The notes: generated from the sequence alone by a model not told the origin. A stretch of DNA of 64,000 bases from Bradyrhizobium elkanii USDA 76 (GCF_023278185.1 NZ_CP066356.1:2782001-2846000); one strand, 5' to 3'. Counted from the stretch's first letter, positions 24,035 through 33,801 are shown. Numbers and translations are program-made.

Positions 24035-25096
24035 ATGCCATATTCAGCGAAGGATCTCCGGGAAGCCGCCGATGCCGGGGTGATCAGCCCGGCTGATCTG
24101 GAACGGTTGCTCACGTTCCTGGCGAGCAGCGGGGGGCAGGGTCCGGCGGGCGATGCAAGTCCCGCCGCCAAGTTCGATGCAGCGCATGTGCTCTGGTTCG
24201 CCGGCGCGCTCATTGTGATCGGCGCCATGGGCCTGTTCTCGACCCTGGCCTTCACCCAGATGGGCGGCCGGGCGCTGACGATCTGTGCGATGGCCTACGC
24301 CACCGGTTTCACCTTCGCAGGACACCATCTTTGGCACCGGAAGAATCTGCGGGTTCCTGGCGGCCTGCTGATCGCGATCGCGGTCTCGATGGCGCCGCTC
24401 GCGGTCTACGGCATCCAGGACGAGCTTGGCTGGTGGGGCAAGTTCGGCAAGCCGGGAACCGTGCAGGACTTCTACGTCTGGGTGAAGGGCAGTTGGATAT
24501 TCATGGAGATTGCGACCGTCGCCGCCGGCATCGTCGCGCTGCATTACTACCGCTTCGCGTTCATCGTTGCGATCATCTCGGTCGCGCTGTGGTTCATGTC
24601 GATGGACCTGGCGCCGTGGTTCAGCGGCATGGCTCACGCCGATTTCGAGATGCGCCGCAGGGTGTCGATCTGGTTCGGGCTGGCCGTGCTCGCGGTGGCG
24701 TGGATCGTGGACTATCGCAGCCGCAACGGCGACTTTGCGTTCTGGCTGCATCTGTTCGGCCTGATGGCGTTCTGGGGCGGAATCACCGCGTCCGAAGGCG
24801 CGACCGAACTGGGCAAAGCGGTCTACTGCCTGCTCAATGTCGGCCTGATCGCGATCGCTGTGATCCTGTCGCGGCGCGCCTATGCGGTGTTCGGCGCGTT
24901 CGGTATCTGCCTCTATCTCGGCCATCTCGCCGACGTCGTGTTCAAGGACTCGCTGTGGTTTCCGTTCTCGCTGTCGCTGATCGGCATTGCCGTGATCGCC
25001 GCAGGCCTGCTCTACCATCGCAACGAGCGTGCGATCACCGGCTGGATCGACGCGCATCTGCCGGCGGGGTTGCGGCCGCGGTCCGCACCCGCGTGA
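24035..25096 (+). CDS. Polytopic membrane protein, DUF2157-like N-terminus
   Basis: A 353-residue inner-membrane protein with about nine hydrophobic segments. The N-terminal 40 residues (AKDLREAADAGVISPADLE) form a soluble helical domain like that of DUF2157 proteins, in which a short cytosolic helix pair precedes the membrane part. ATG 24035 has GAGGAG seven bases upstream; GTG 24029 overlaps that site. Function unknown; family assignment is tentative. Confidence 0.75.
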   Translation: MPYSAKDLREAADAGVISPADLERLLTFLASSGGQGPAGDASPAAKFDAAHVLWFAGALIVIGAMGLFSTLAFTQMGGRALTICAMAYATGFTFAGHHLWHRKNLRVPGGLLIAIAVSMAPLAVYGIQDELGWWGKFGKPGTVQDFYVWVKGSWIFMEIATVAAGIVALHYYRFAFIVAIISVALWFMSMDLAPWFSGMAHADFEMRRRVSIWFGLAVLAVAWIVDYRSRNGDFAFWLHLFGLMAFWGGITASEGATELGKAVYCLLNVGLIAIAVILSRRAYAVFGAFGICLYLGHLADVVFKDSLWFPFSLSLIGIAVIAAGLLYHRNERAITGWIDAHLPAGLRPRSAPA

Positions 25097-25396
25097 CCGC
25101 GACGTCCCGATCGTTTTAGAACCGCTACAATCTGGAATCGCTACAAGAAGTGCGGCGCGCAAGCGCCGCTCTTCGTTTCCAGACGCCAATCCGGAAGCCG
25201 ACAGAAACCATTCGCATCCTTGACTTTTCCAACCCTGCGCTCGCCGCGAGGTGTATCCGCGTCCATTCGTCGCGATTTTATTCCGTCGTCACGCAAAAAT
25301 TTTCTCGCGCCCGTCGTCTGGACGCACAGCGCCTCACCTCACTAGAGGACGGCGCATCGCCTTCAGCGAAGGCGAGAGTTGCTTGGGGACGACGTC
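25097..25396. other. Intergenic region upstream of the siderophore receptor
   Basis: About 300 bases without a gene. It contains a hairpin at 25148-25176 (GCGGCGCGCAAGCGCCGC with flanking GAAG and CTTC) that may terminate the preceding gene, and TTTTAGAACC at about 25113, reminiscent of half of an iron-responsive (Irr) element. I could not find a complete iron-control box. Confidence 0.4.
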
Positions 25397-27763
25397 ATGA
25401 CATCAAGAACACAAGCCCATCGTCGCATTGCCTTGCTTGCGAAGCTGTCGCTGCTTACGGCGAGCTATCTCGCGCTGGGCGTTCCGCTCGCAACATCTGC
25501 CGCACAGGCGCAGTCGGCGCAGGCCGGCGCCTCGTCGCTGCCGCCGGTGACCGTCACGCCGCCGGCCACGCGACGTCGCCGCAGCGCGCCATCAACGTCG
25601 CACAACACCGCCGTGGCACGAGGCCGCCGCACCCAGACGGCACGGCGGATCGCGCCCGCGGCAGCGGCAAAACCCTTCGCGGAATCGCAGGACGCGCGCA
25701 CGGGCACTTCAGGCTATTTCACCAACAGTACGTCAGTTGCGACCAGGACCAACACCGCCATCGTCAACATCCCGCAATCGCTCAACGTGATCACACGGGA
25801 GCAGATCCGCGACCAGAACTACCAGGGCCTCACCGACGTCACCCGCTATGTCCCCGGCGTTGCCGTGCACCAGGGCGAGGGCAATCGCGACGAGCTCGTG
25901 ATCCGCGGCGTCGATTCCAGCGCCAACTTCTTCGTCAACGGCTTTCGTGACGACGTGCAGTATTTCCGCGACATGTACAACGCCCAGAGCATCGAGGTGC
26001 TGAAGGGGCCGAGCGCGCTGACCTTCGGCCGCGGCGCCGGCGGCGGCCTGCTCAACCGCACGCTGAAGGAGGCCGACGGCAACCGTGTCTACGAGGCGAC
26101 GGCGCAGGCCGGCTCGTGGGGCGATCGCCGCGTCAGCCTCGATGCCGGACAGGCGATCAACGACAACGTCGCAGCAAGGCTCAACGTGTTCTACGAAGGC
26201 GCCGATGCCTTCCGCGATTTCAATCACCTGGAGCGCTACGGCATCAATCCAACGGTGACGCTGAAGCCCGACGACAACACCAAAATCAAACTGAGCTACG
26301 AATATTTCCAAGACGAGCGCACCGCCGATCGCGGCAATCCCTCGCAGGGGCTGCCGGGTGGCGCGACCCGTTTCAACCCGACGACGCCGTTCGCGCCGAG
26401 CGGCGACTTGTCGACCTTCTTCGGCAGCCCCAGCCTGAACACCGCGCAGGCGACGGTGCAGACCGGCATGGCCATCATCGAGCACGATTTCGAGAACGGG
26501 GTGACGGTGCGCAACGGCACCATCGCCGCCGACTACCAGAAGTTCTATCAGAACGTCTATCCGACCGGCGGCCCGCTCGCGGGCGCGGTCAATCCAGCCG
26601 ACACCGCGGTCAATCTCGGCGCCTATCAGCACACGACGAACCGCGACAATGTCTTCAACCAGACCGATTTCACCTACAAGACCTGGACCGGGCCGCTGTT
26701 TCACACGGTGGGCTTCGGCACCGAGTTCGGCCGGCAGACCGGCGTCGACATCCGCAACACCGGCGTGTTTCCGAACGGCACCAACACCATCGTGCAGAAC
26801 CCGTTCGCGCCGACCTATTTCGGCCCGGTGACGTTTCTTCACCATTTCACCGGCACCAACAGCGACGGCGTCACCACGCCCGATTCGAACAGCCGCTACG
26901 CGCTGAACATCCAGTCCGGCTATCTCAGGGACACCATCGAGATTTCGCGCGCCGTGCAGATCATCGCCGGCGCGCGGTTCGATCGCTACGACATGTCGGC
27001 CACCGACATGAACACCAACATCAATCGCAATCGCGTCGACAATCTGGTGTCGCCGCAGGGCGCCCTGATCATCAAGCCGATCGATTCGATGTCGGTCTAC
27101 ACTGCCTACAGCATCTCCTTCCTGCCGGCCTCGGGCGACCAGTTCAGCGCGCTGAACGACGGCACCCTGATCCTGCAGCCGCAGCGCTTCGAGAATGTCG
27201 AGCTCGGCATGAAGTGGAACATCAATCCGAAGCTGCTCTTCTCGACCGCGGTCTACAATCTGAACCGCACCAACCAGCCGATCGCCGACGGCAACAATCC
27301 CGGCTTCTTCTTCCCCTCCGGCAGCACGCTCACGCGAGGCGTCGAGGCAAGCCTGACCGGCTATGTCACCGAGCAATGGCAGTCGTCGCTGGCCTATGCT
27401 TACACCGACGCGAAGATCACCGGTGCGACCTCGACGACCGTCGTGCCCGGCAACCGCGTCCAGCTGGTGCCGTACAATCAGTTTGCCTGGTGGAACAAGT
27501 ATCAGTTCACGCCGACGTGGGCGGCCGCGCTCGGCGTGATCTATTTCGGCGATTCCTTCGCCTCGTCCGACGACACGGTGCGGCTGCCGGGCTTCGTGCG
27601 CTTCGATGCCGCGGTCTACGCCAAGATCGACGAGACCTGGAGCGCCCAACTCAACGTCGAGAACATCTTCGACAAGGGCTATTGGGCGTCGGCCGACGGC
27701 AACAACAACATCTCGCCGGGACAGGGGCGCACGGTGCGGCTGATGGCAAGGGCGAGGTTCTAG
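25397..27763 (+). CDS. TonB-dependent siderophore receptor
   Basis: A 788-residue outer-membrane receptor for ferric siderophores. It has a signal peptide (to about AAQAQ), then an unusual Arg-rich linker (PPATRRRRSAPS, ARGRRTQTARRIAP), the plug domain (IPQSLNVITREQIRDQN, LVIRGVDSSANFFVNGFRDD, IEVLKGPSALTFGRGAGGG) and a 22-strand barrel ending in RLMARARF with terminal Phe. Expression is probably iron-regulated, but no clear operator was found. Plug sequence groups it with siderophore rather than vitamin B12 receptors. Confidence 0.93.
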   Translation: MTSRTQAHRRIALLAKLSLLTASYLALGVPLATSAAQAQSAQAGASSLPPVTVTPPATRRRRSAPSTSHNTAVARGRRTQTARRIAPAAAAKPFAESQDARTGTSGYFTNSTSVATRTNTAIVNIPQSLNVITREQIRDQNYQGLTDVTRYVPGVAVHQGEGNRDELVIRGVDSSANFFVNGFRDDVQYFRDMYNAQSIEVLKGPSALTFGRGAGGGLLNRTLKEADGNRVYEATAQAGSWGDRRVSLDAGQAINDNVAARLNVFYEGADAFRDFNHLERYGINPTVTLKPDDNTKIKLSYEYFQDERTADRGNPSQGLPGGATRFNPTTPFAPSGDLSTFFGSPSLNTAQATVQTGMAIIEHDFENGVTVRNGTIAADYQKFYQNVYPTGGPLAGAVNPADTAVNLGAYQHTTNRDNVFNQTDFTYKTWTGPLFHTVGFGTEFGRQTGVDIRNTGVFPNGTNTIVQNPFAPTYFGPVTFLHHFTGTNSDGVTTPDSNSRYALNIQSGYLRDTIEISRAVQIIAGARFDRYDMSATDMNTNINRNRVDNLVSPQGALIIKPIDSMSVYTAYSISFLPASGDQFSALNDGTLILQPQRFENVELGMKWNINPKLLFSTAVYNLNRTNQPIADGNNPGFFFPSGSTLTRGVEASLTGYVTEQWQSSLAYAYTDAKITGATSTTVVPGNRVQLVPYNQFAWWNKYQFTPTWAAALGVIYFGDSFASSDDTVRLPGFVRFDAAVYAKIDETWSAQLNVENIFDKGYWASADGNNNISPGQGRTVRLMARARF

Positions 27764-27770
27764 CTTTCAC

Positions 27771-27858
27771 CGTCATGCCCGGGCTTGTCCCGGGCATCCA
27801 CGTCTTTGCCGCGGCCTACAAGAAAGACGTGGATGGCCGGGACAAGCCCGGCCATGAC
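27771..27858. repeat. REP-like palindromic repeat after the siderophore receptor
   Basis: A full copy of the family at 5720 and 22575: CGTCATGCCCGGGCTTGTCC and GGACAAGCCCGGCCATGAC as outer arms with CACGTCTT and AAGACGTG inside. It starts seven bases after the receptor stop, between convergent genes, and may act as the 3' end for both. Confidence 0.9.
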
Positions 27859-27906
27859 AACGATAGAGAGGTGCGCTCGCAATGACGGGGATGGAGTTCG
27901 GCTTGC

Positions 27907-29259
27907 CTACCCCAACCGCATGTCCAGCAGCCGCCGGCCTTCGCCCTTCAACAGCTTCTTCACCGCGCTCGAGGCGATCACCTCGCCGTTGTTGGCGTAG
28001 GCTTCGTGGTTCTTCTCGATGTCGTCGAGGCGATAGAGGTAGTTGACCATGATGCCTGCGGATTCGCGCAGGCCCTTGGGCGAGAGGTCGCCGAGCCAGT
28101 TGATCCGCTCCAGCCGTGCGCCGTTGCCGAGATGGAAGCGCGCGACTGAATCGATCAGTCGTCCCTTCGGCGTGCGCGCCTTCAGGAAATAGTAGGCGGC
28201 AAGCGGCTCCAGCACGGCGCGCAGCTGGGTGGCGAGCTCGGCGTTCTCCAACCAGTCGGGCTTGCCGAGGCTTTCCAGCAGCTGGCGGTCCTCATCGGTG
28301 AGCGGCACGTCGTCGGCCTGCTTAACCCACTGCATGAAGCCCGGCACCGGCGACAACGTCACGAAGTTGTCGAGCTTCGGCAATTCGCGGCGCAGCTCCT
28401 CGACCACCTGCTTGATCAGGAAGCTGCCGAAGGAGATGCCGCCAAGGCCGCGCTGGGTATTGGAGATCGAATAGAACACCGCAGTGCGGGCGCGCTCGAC
28501 CGGAACCGGCTCGCGCTCTTCCGCAAGCAGCGGCGCGATTGCGCCCGGGATGGTTTCGGTCAGTGCGACCTCGACGAAGATCAGCGGCTCGTCGGCCAGC
28601 GCCGGATGGAAGAAGGCGTAGCAGCGGCGATCGATCGGATCGATGCGGCGGCGCAGATCGTCCCAATCGCGGATCTCGTGCACGGCCTCATAACGGATGA
28701 TCTTCTCCAGAATATTGGCCGGAGACGACCAGTCTATCCTGCGCAGCACGAGGAATCCCCTGTTGAACCAGGACGAGAGCAGATGCACCACGTCGCGATC
28801 GAGCGCGGCAAGGTCCTTGTTGCCCTTCATCAGTGAAAGCAGATCCGAGCGGATCGACACCAGCTCGCCGGTGCCGCCCGGCGCGCGGTTGAGCCGGCGG
28901 ATCAATTCCTGGCGGCGCGGCTCGGAGGCGAAATGCAGGTCGCTGGCGTCGTCGCCATTGGCTTTGGCGCGCCAGCTTTCGATCGCCTGCGCCAGCTTGG
29001 CGCGATCGGGGCCGAAATCGCGGGCCAGCGTCTGGAAGAACGACAGCCGCCCGGCGGCATCGAGGTGGTGGTAGCGGTCGAGCACTTCGCGTGCCATCGC
29101 GGTGCCGGAGGCTTCGCCCCGGCCGGACAGCAGCGCCTCGCACAATTCCAGCAGTTCGGAAGCATCCTGCTTGTCGTTGGCCGGGCTGGCGCGGCCGAGC
29201 AGGACGCGGCCGCGTTCGGAAATCGTCGAGAGCAGATCGGAGAAGAAGGCATTGGCCAT
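27907..29259 (-). CDS. Malonyl-CoA decarboxylase
   Basis: A 450-residue enzyme converting malonyl-CoA to acetyl-CoA and CO2. The N-terminal half is helical; the C-terminal acetyltransferase-like catalytic domain has VEVALTETIPGAIAPLLAEE, FYSISNTQRGLGGISFGSFL with the catalytic Ser region, and ARFHLGNGARLERINWLGD with the catalytic His. It stands alone on the minus strand; in rhizobia the activity belongs to malonate use, but no malonate transporter or matB adjoins it. Confidence 0.93.
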   Translation of the reverse strand: MANAFFSDLLSTISERGRVLLGRASPANDKQDASELLELCEALLSGRGEASGTAMAREVLDRYHHLDAAGRLSFFQTLARDFGPDRAKLAQAIESWRAKANGDDASDLHFASEPRRQELIRRLNRAPGGTGELVSIRSDLLSLMKGNKDLAALDRDVVHLLSSWFNRGFLVLRRIDWSSPANILEKIIRYEAVHEIRDWDDLRRRIDPIDRRCYAFFHPALADEPLIFVEVALTETIPGAIAPLLAEEREPVPVERARTAVFYSISNTQRGLGGISFGSFLIKQVVEELRRELPKLDNFVTLSPVPGFMQWVKQADDVPLTDEDRQLLESLGKPDWLENAELATQLRAVLEPLAAYYFLKARTPKGRLIDSVARFHLGNGARLERINWLGDLSPKGLRESAGIMVNYLYRLDDIEKNHEAYANNGEVIASSAVKKLLKGEGRRLLDMRLG

Positions 29260-29417
29260 GAGCAGGTCGTATCCAGCAGGTCGTATCCAGTGAAGCCGGA
29301 CCTTACACGGGATTTAAGGTCGGGAGCACTGCAATCAAGCGCATGGATCGTACGGAAATATGTCGCAGCGCGACAGCGGTATAATTCGTCGTCGCTGCGC
29401 CCGGTGGCAAATCCCGT

Positions 29418-30218
29418 TCACGTTTTCTCCGCGAACGCGGTCGGTGTCCTGCCGGTAACCTGGCGGAATGCGTGGGAAAATGCCGGCACGCTGGCATAGC
29501 CGAGGTCGGAGGCGACTTGCTTGACCGAAACGTTCGCGGTGCTCGACAGGCGCTCGATGGCGGCCGCGATGCGAGCGCGCTGGCACCAGCTCTTGAACGA
29601 GAGCTGCGTCTCCGCCGAGAACAGCCGCGACAGCGTCCGCGCCGAGGTGCCGACCGTGCGCGCCAGTGCATCGATGTCGTGGTCCTTCGTCGGATCGGCC
29701 AGCACGATGTCGGCGGCGCGGCGGCAGCGCGGCTCCTGCGGCAGCGGGATGAAGGTCGCGGAATCCTCGGCCTGGTGCAGCTCCAGCATCACGAGGCGGA
29801 TCAACAGAGCGGTGCGCTCGCGTCCGCATGAGGCGTCGAACAGTGCCAGGATCGCCTGGTGCACCAGCGGTGACACCCGCACCACGAATTCGTGGTCGAG
29901 GCTGTCGCTGCGCTTTTCGCGCGCAAGCCAGGCCTGGTCGAAATACAGCGTGCGCATCTCGATGTCGGCGAGCACGTCGATCGCGTGCGGGAGCAGGGCA
30001 GGGACCCACACCGCGCGGTCCGGCGGCACCAGCCAGCGCCCCTTGGGCGTCGTCACCTGCATGGTGCCGCTGGCGGCATAGACCAGCTGTGCCTCGCGGT
30101 GCATGTGCGGGTCGAGCCGGACGCCCTTGCGGTAGCTGCGCGCCACCAGATGCACGCCGTCCCCGGTGACGCGCCGGTCCTGGTGGAGGGCTCTTATTGG
30201 CGGCTCAGCGATAGTCAT
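29418..30218 (-). CDS. AraC family transcriptional regulator
   Basis: A 266-residue regulator with an N-terminal cupin sensor domain (HMHREAQLVYAASGTMQV, VPPDRAVWVPALLPHAI) and a C-terminal pair of helix-turn-helix units (DIDALARTVGTSARTLSRLF and VSVKQVASDLGYASVPAFSH, then FRQVTGRTPTAF). It is divergent from the MFS gene, 74 bases away, and most likely controls it. ATG 30218 is preferred over 30227 because GGGA lies upstream at a workable distance. Confidence 0.9.
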   Translation of the reverse strand: MTIAEPPIRALHQDRRVTGDGVHLVARSYRKGVRLDPHMHREAQLVYAASGTMQVTTPKGRWLVPPDRAVWVPALLPHAIDVLADIEMRTLYFDQAWLAREKRSDSLDHEFVVRVSPLVHQAILALFDASCGRERTALLIRLVMLELHQAEDSATFIPLPQEPRCRRAADIVLADPTKDHDIDALARTVGTSARTLSRLFSAETQLSFKSWCQRARIAAAIERLSSTANVSVKQVASDLGYASVPAFSHAFRQVTGRTPTAFAEKT

Positions 30219-30292
30219 TGGCGACATCCCGTCAGGACAAGCACCTATAACCTATTTTCGAGCAATTGAAGAATCGCGTGAGAGACGTGCCG

Positions 30293-31483
30293 ATGAACGG
30301 TCCAAGCAACAGTCCCAGCCGGGTGATCACCTTCGTCAACGCGGCCCATTTCATCGATCACTACGCGATGCTGATTTTCGCGGCCGCCGTCATCATCATG
30401 GGCCCGGCGCTCGGCATGGCCTATTCGGAACTGCTGCCCTATGCGACCCCGGGCTTCATCGCCTTCGGCGCCGGCTCGCTGGTCACGGGCTGGCTCGGCG
30501 ACCGCTGGAGCCGCCGCCACATGATGGTGATCTTCTTCGTCGGCATCGGCCTGTCGATGATCTCGGTCGGCTTCGTGCAGACGCCGCTGCAGCTCGGCGC
30601 CGCGCTGCTGGCGATCGGCATCTTCGCCTCGATCTATCATCCGGTCGGCACCGCGATGATCGTCTCCTATGCCGAGAAGCTCGGCGCCCAGATGGGGATC
30701 AACGGCGTCTGGGGCAATCTCGGCGTCGCCTCCTCGGCGCTGGTCACCGGCGTGATCGGCCAGTATCTCGGCTGGCGCTGGGCGTTCATCGTGCCCGGCA
30801 CGGTCACCGTGCTGATCGGCATCGTCTTTGCGATGACGGTGGTGCATGAGGACCGCAAGGGCTCCAGGCAGGCCGCAGCCCAGGTGCGGGTCGCCAAGGA
30901 GGACATGTGGCGGGTGGTGCTGTCGCTGCTGATCGTGGTGATCGCGATCTCCACCACCTTCAACGCGGTGACGGTGGCGCTGCCGAAGCTGTTCGCCGAA
31001 CGGCTCGCCGATCTGACCAGGAGCCCGGCGCTGCTCGGCGTGATCGCGGCCGGGGTCTATGTGTTCGGCGCGATGACGCAGTACACCATCGGCAAGCTGC
31101 TCGACAGATATTCGCTGAAGACGGTGGCGCTGCCGCTGTCGTTCCTGCTGGCGCCGTTCCTTTATCTGGCGGCGAGCCTGTCCAACCTGCCGCTGATCGT
31201 GGTCTCGATCGGCATCGTGATGGGCGCGTTCGGCCAGGTCACGGTGAACGATGCCATGGTCGGCAAGTACACCACCGAGGAATGGCGCTCGCGCGCCTAT
31301 GCGGTGCGCTATTTCGTCGGCTTCACCGCGGCCGGCGCTTCCGTCGGCCTGGTGGCCTGGCTGTACGACCAGGGCGGCTTCTCGATGATGCTGCGCGCGT
31401 TCGCGGCACTCTGCCTGCTGGCGATCGCGGCCGCGATCATCCTGCCGCGCGAGATCCGGACGCCAGCGACGCAGGCGGGCTGA
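30293..31483 (+). CDS. MFS transporter (fosmidomycin-resistance-like)
   Basis: A 396-residue major facilitator with 12 predicted membrane helices. The A-loop motif GDRWSRRHMM follows helix 2, and FVNAAHFIDHYAMLIFAAAV in helix 1 is typical of the Fsr-like efflux branch. ATG 30293 follows GAGAG; an upstream TTG (30266) is less likely. It is divergent from an AraC regulator. Substrate unknown; drug or small-molecule efflux is likely. Confidence 0.85.
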   Translation: MNGPSNSPSRVITFVNAAHFIDHYAMLIFAAAVIIMGPALGMAYSELLPYATPGFIAFGAGSLVTGWLGDRWSRRHMMVIFFVGIGLSMISVGFVQTPLQLGAALLAIGIFASIYHPVGTAMIVSYAEKLGAQMGINGVWGNLGVASSALVTGVIGQYLGWRWAFIVPGTVTVLIGIVFAMTVVHEDRKGSRQAAAQVRVAKEDMWRVVLSLLIVVIAISTTFNAVTVALPKLFAERLADLTRSPALLGVIAAGVYVFGAMTQYTIGKLLDRYSLKTVALPLSFLLAPFLYLAASLSNLPLIVVSIGIVMGAFGQVTVNDAMVGKYTTEEWRSRAYAVRYFVGFTAAGASVGLVAWLYDQGGFSMMLRAFAALCLLAIAAAIILPREIRTPATQAG

Positions 31484-31561
31484 CACGGGGCGTTTTGCGC
31501 TATCTGCCGTTGAGGCAATGCGTGCGCCGACCTGCGGTGCGCCGCTTGGGCATCGCCGGCA

Positions 31562-31582
31562 AACCGTGACCTGGTCACGGTT
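31562..31582. promoter_or_regulatory. Perfect 21-base palindrome, probable operator
   Basis: Arms AACCGTGACC (31562-31571) and GGTCACGGTT (31573-31582) pair perfectly around a single T. It lies 105 bases upstream of the cyclase-fusion gene and 78 after the MFS stop. There is no T tract, so a binding site for a dimeric regulator is more likely than a terminator. Confidence 0.55.
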
Positions 31583-31687
31583 CGCCAACTTTGTTCCAAC
31601 CCGAAGGTGTGGTAAGTTCAAGCGGGCCTCGGGGACGAAGGCGCCGATTGCGCCGCGAACACGTGATTGTGGAGCAGCCAGAGCGCC

Positions 31688-33232
31688 ATGGGCGAAATTC
31701 GCGACTTCAAGTCAGGCCGGTCACAGTCCGACAATACACAGCCGCCCGGCACTTCGATGCCGCGGCGCCTGGCGGCGATCGTTGTCGGCGATATCGCCGG
31801 CTACAGCCGGCTGATGCAACTCGATGAAGAGGGTACGCATACCCGCGTCAAGCGGGCCGAGCGCGATCTGATCGAGCCCACCATTGCCGAGCACCATGGC
31901 AAGCTGGTCAAGACCACCGGCGATGGCTTTATCGCGATATTCGACAGTCCGGTCGAAGCCGTACGGTGCAGCATCGTGATTCAGCAGAACATGATCGGCC
32001 GCAACGCGGCGATCGCGAGAGATCGCTGGATCGAGTACCGGATCGGCGTCAACCTCGGCGACGTCATCATCGAGGCCGATGATATCTATGGCGACGGCGT
32101 CAACGTGGCTTCGCGCCTGGAAGGGATCGCAGCGCCGGGTGAAGTCTTCATCTCCGGCGGCATCTACGAGCAGATCAAGCACAAGATGGTCTGCGGATAC
32201 GAATCGCTCGGCGACCGCAAGGTCAAGAATATCACCGATCCGGTCCGGGTTTATCGCGTGCTGCCGGACGCCGCCGCGTATCAGAGGACACGCAGGCGCC
32301 GCGAGTCCATTCTGCTCACGCTGCTCGGATTGGCGATCGCGATCATCGCGGGTGGCGTGCTGTGGTATCTGCTCGCCCAACCGCGCGGCAAGCCGGCCGA
32401 CGTGGCACAGGCGCCTCCGTCACCGACGGCATCGCCTGCCGTCCAGCCGCCGGCACCAAGCCCGGCTCCGACGCAAACCGCAAGTCCGACCCCGGCGGCA
32501 CCGACGCAGCAAGCGTCGCCTCAACCCGCGCCCTCCGCGAGCCCCACCCCGGACCTGCCGGAACCCGAACTGGTCTTGCTTCAAGCTGGCAGCTTCTCGA
32601 TGGGAAGCAATGACGATCCTTCCGAGCGGCCGATCCGCCGGGTAACGGTCAAGCCGTTTGCCATGGGCAAATATCCGGTGACGATCCGCGAATGGAATGC
32701 CTGCGCGGCGGCCAAAGCCTGTGGCTTCACGGCCAGCGGCAAGGACGACGTTCCGGTCACCAATGTGAGCTGGAGCGATGCGAAGCAATATGTGACCTGG
32801 CTCGCCGAGCGCACCAAGAAGCCCTACCGGCTTCCGAGCGAAGCCGAGTGGGAATATGCGGCGCGCGGCGGGACGCAATCGAAGTACTGGTGGGGCGACC
32901 AGATGCAATCGGGTCACGCCGGGTGCAAGGATTGCGGCGGCGACAGTGCGGCCGAGCAGCCGGTCAAGGTCGGCAGCTACAAGCCGAATCCGTTCGGCCT
33001 CTACGACATGGGCGGCGGGGTCGATCAGTGGGTCGAGGATTGCTGGCACAGGAATTACCAGGGCGCGCCGACCGACGGTGTGGTCTGGTCCGCCGGCGAC
33101 TGCGCCTCGCATGTGATCCGCTCCGGCTCGTGGAAGAATGACGCACGCTATGTGCGTCCGGCCAATCGCGATAATTACGACACCAATGTTCGTTATCCGA
33201 CCCACGGTTTCCGGGTCGCGCTGTCTCCCTGA
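31688..33232 (+). CDS. Class III adenylate cyclase fused to a periplasmic FGE-sulfatase (SUMF1-like) domain
   Basis: A 514-residue one-pass membrane protein. Residues 25-195 form a class III cyclase with metal Asp35 (VVGDIAGYSRL) and Asp79 (TTGDGF) and the NVASR motif (Asn139, Arg143). A membrane helix follows (about 207-231), then a Pro/Ala/Thr/Ser linker (about 235-297), then an FGE-sulfatase domain (LLQAGSFSMGSNDD, GKYPVTIREWN, VSWSDAKQYVTWLA, LPSEAEWEYAARGG, DMGGGVDQWVEDCW). The C-terminal segment (SGSWKNDARYVRPANR) lacks the Cys pair used by formylglycine-generating enzymes, so this domain probably senses or binds. Cyclase is cytosolic and FGE domain periplasmic. ATG 31688 was chosen over TTG 31667. 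Confidence 0.88.
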   Translation: MGEIRDFKSGRSQSDNTQPPGTSMPRRLAAIVVGDIAGYSRLMQLDEEGTHTRVKRAERDLIEPTIAEHHGKLVKTTGDGFIAIFDSPVEAVRCSIVIQQNMIGRNAAIARDRWIEYRIGVNLGDVIIEADDIYGDGVNVASRLEGIAAPGEVFISGGIYEQIKHKMVCGYESLGDRKVKNITDPVRVYRVLPDAAAYQRTRRRRESILLTLLGLAIAIIAGGVLWYLLAQPRGKPADVAQAPPSPTASPAVQPPAPSPAPTQTASPTPAAPTQQASPQPAPSASPTPDLPEPELVLLQAGSFSMGSNDDPSERPIRRVTVKPFAMGKYPVTIREWNACAAAKACGFTASGKDDVPVTNVSWSDAKQYVTWLAERTKKPYRLPSEAEWEYAARGGTQSKYWWGDQMQSGHAGCKDCGGDSAAEQPVKVGSYKPNPFGLYDMGGGVDQWVEDCWHRNYQGAPTDGVVWSAGDCASHVIRSGSWKNDARYVRPANRDNYDTNVRYPTHGFRVALSP

Positions 33233-33269
33233 GCGGTCATCCCTGATCGCCGGGCTTCATGGAGGGGCT

Positions 33270-33695
33270 ATGAAAACTGCAGGCTTGATCATGCTCGCTG
33301 CGGCACTGACGCTGTTCGCCGCCCCGGCCGTCGCGCAGAACAAGCCGGCCGGCAAGGACACCAAGCTGTATTTCATCTGGCCGCGTGACGGCGCCAAGCT
33401 CAAGAGCCCGTTCTGGTGCCGCTTTGGGTTGCGCAACATGGGCGTCACCCATGCCGGCGACGACTACCCGAACAGCGGCCATCACCATCTTCTGATCGAC
33501 GTGAATGAGCCGTTGAACCCGAATGAGCCGATTCCGTCGGACAAGTCTCATCTGCACTTCGGTGCGGGCCAGACCGAGACGCAGCTCGATCTGGCGCCCG
33601 GCAAGCACACCCTGCAGCTGGTGCTGGGCGACGCCAAGCACTATCCATTCAGCCCGCCGGTCGTCTCCGAAAAGATCACCATCCGGGTCAGATAG
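33270..33695 (+). CDS. DUF4399 family exported protein
   Basis: A 141-residue protein with a signal peptide (MKTAGLIMLAAALTL to VAQN) and a DUF4399 domain: KLYFIWPRDGAKLKSPFWCR, GHHHLLIDV, SHLHFGAGQTETQLDL and a C-terminal strand ending SEKITIRVR. The His clusters suggest metal binding. GGAGGGG precedes the start. It lies 37 bases after the cyclase-FGE gene and is probably co-transcribed. Function unknown. Confidence 0.88.
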   Translation: MKTAGLIMLAAALTLFAAPAVAQNKPAGKDTKLYFIWPRDGAKLKSPFWCRFGLRNMGVTHAGDDYPNSGHHHLLIDVNEPLNPNEPIPSDKSHLHFGAGQTETQLDLAPGKHTLQLVLGDAKHYPFSPPVVSEKITIRVR

Positions 33696-33801
33696 GCTGA
33701 TACGGATAGCTCCCTTGCGAGAACCGGCGCTTGCACAAGGCCGCGCCGTGCGGTTTGTTGCGCGCCTGCCGGACAGCGAGATTCGGCGTGGAGGACGTCC
33801 G

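Noticed and set aside
25105..25145. Iron-responsive (Irr/Fur) operator before the siderophore receptor
   Set aside because: Only one half-site, TTTTAGAACC, is visible and it is about 280 bases from the gene; no paired half-site.
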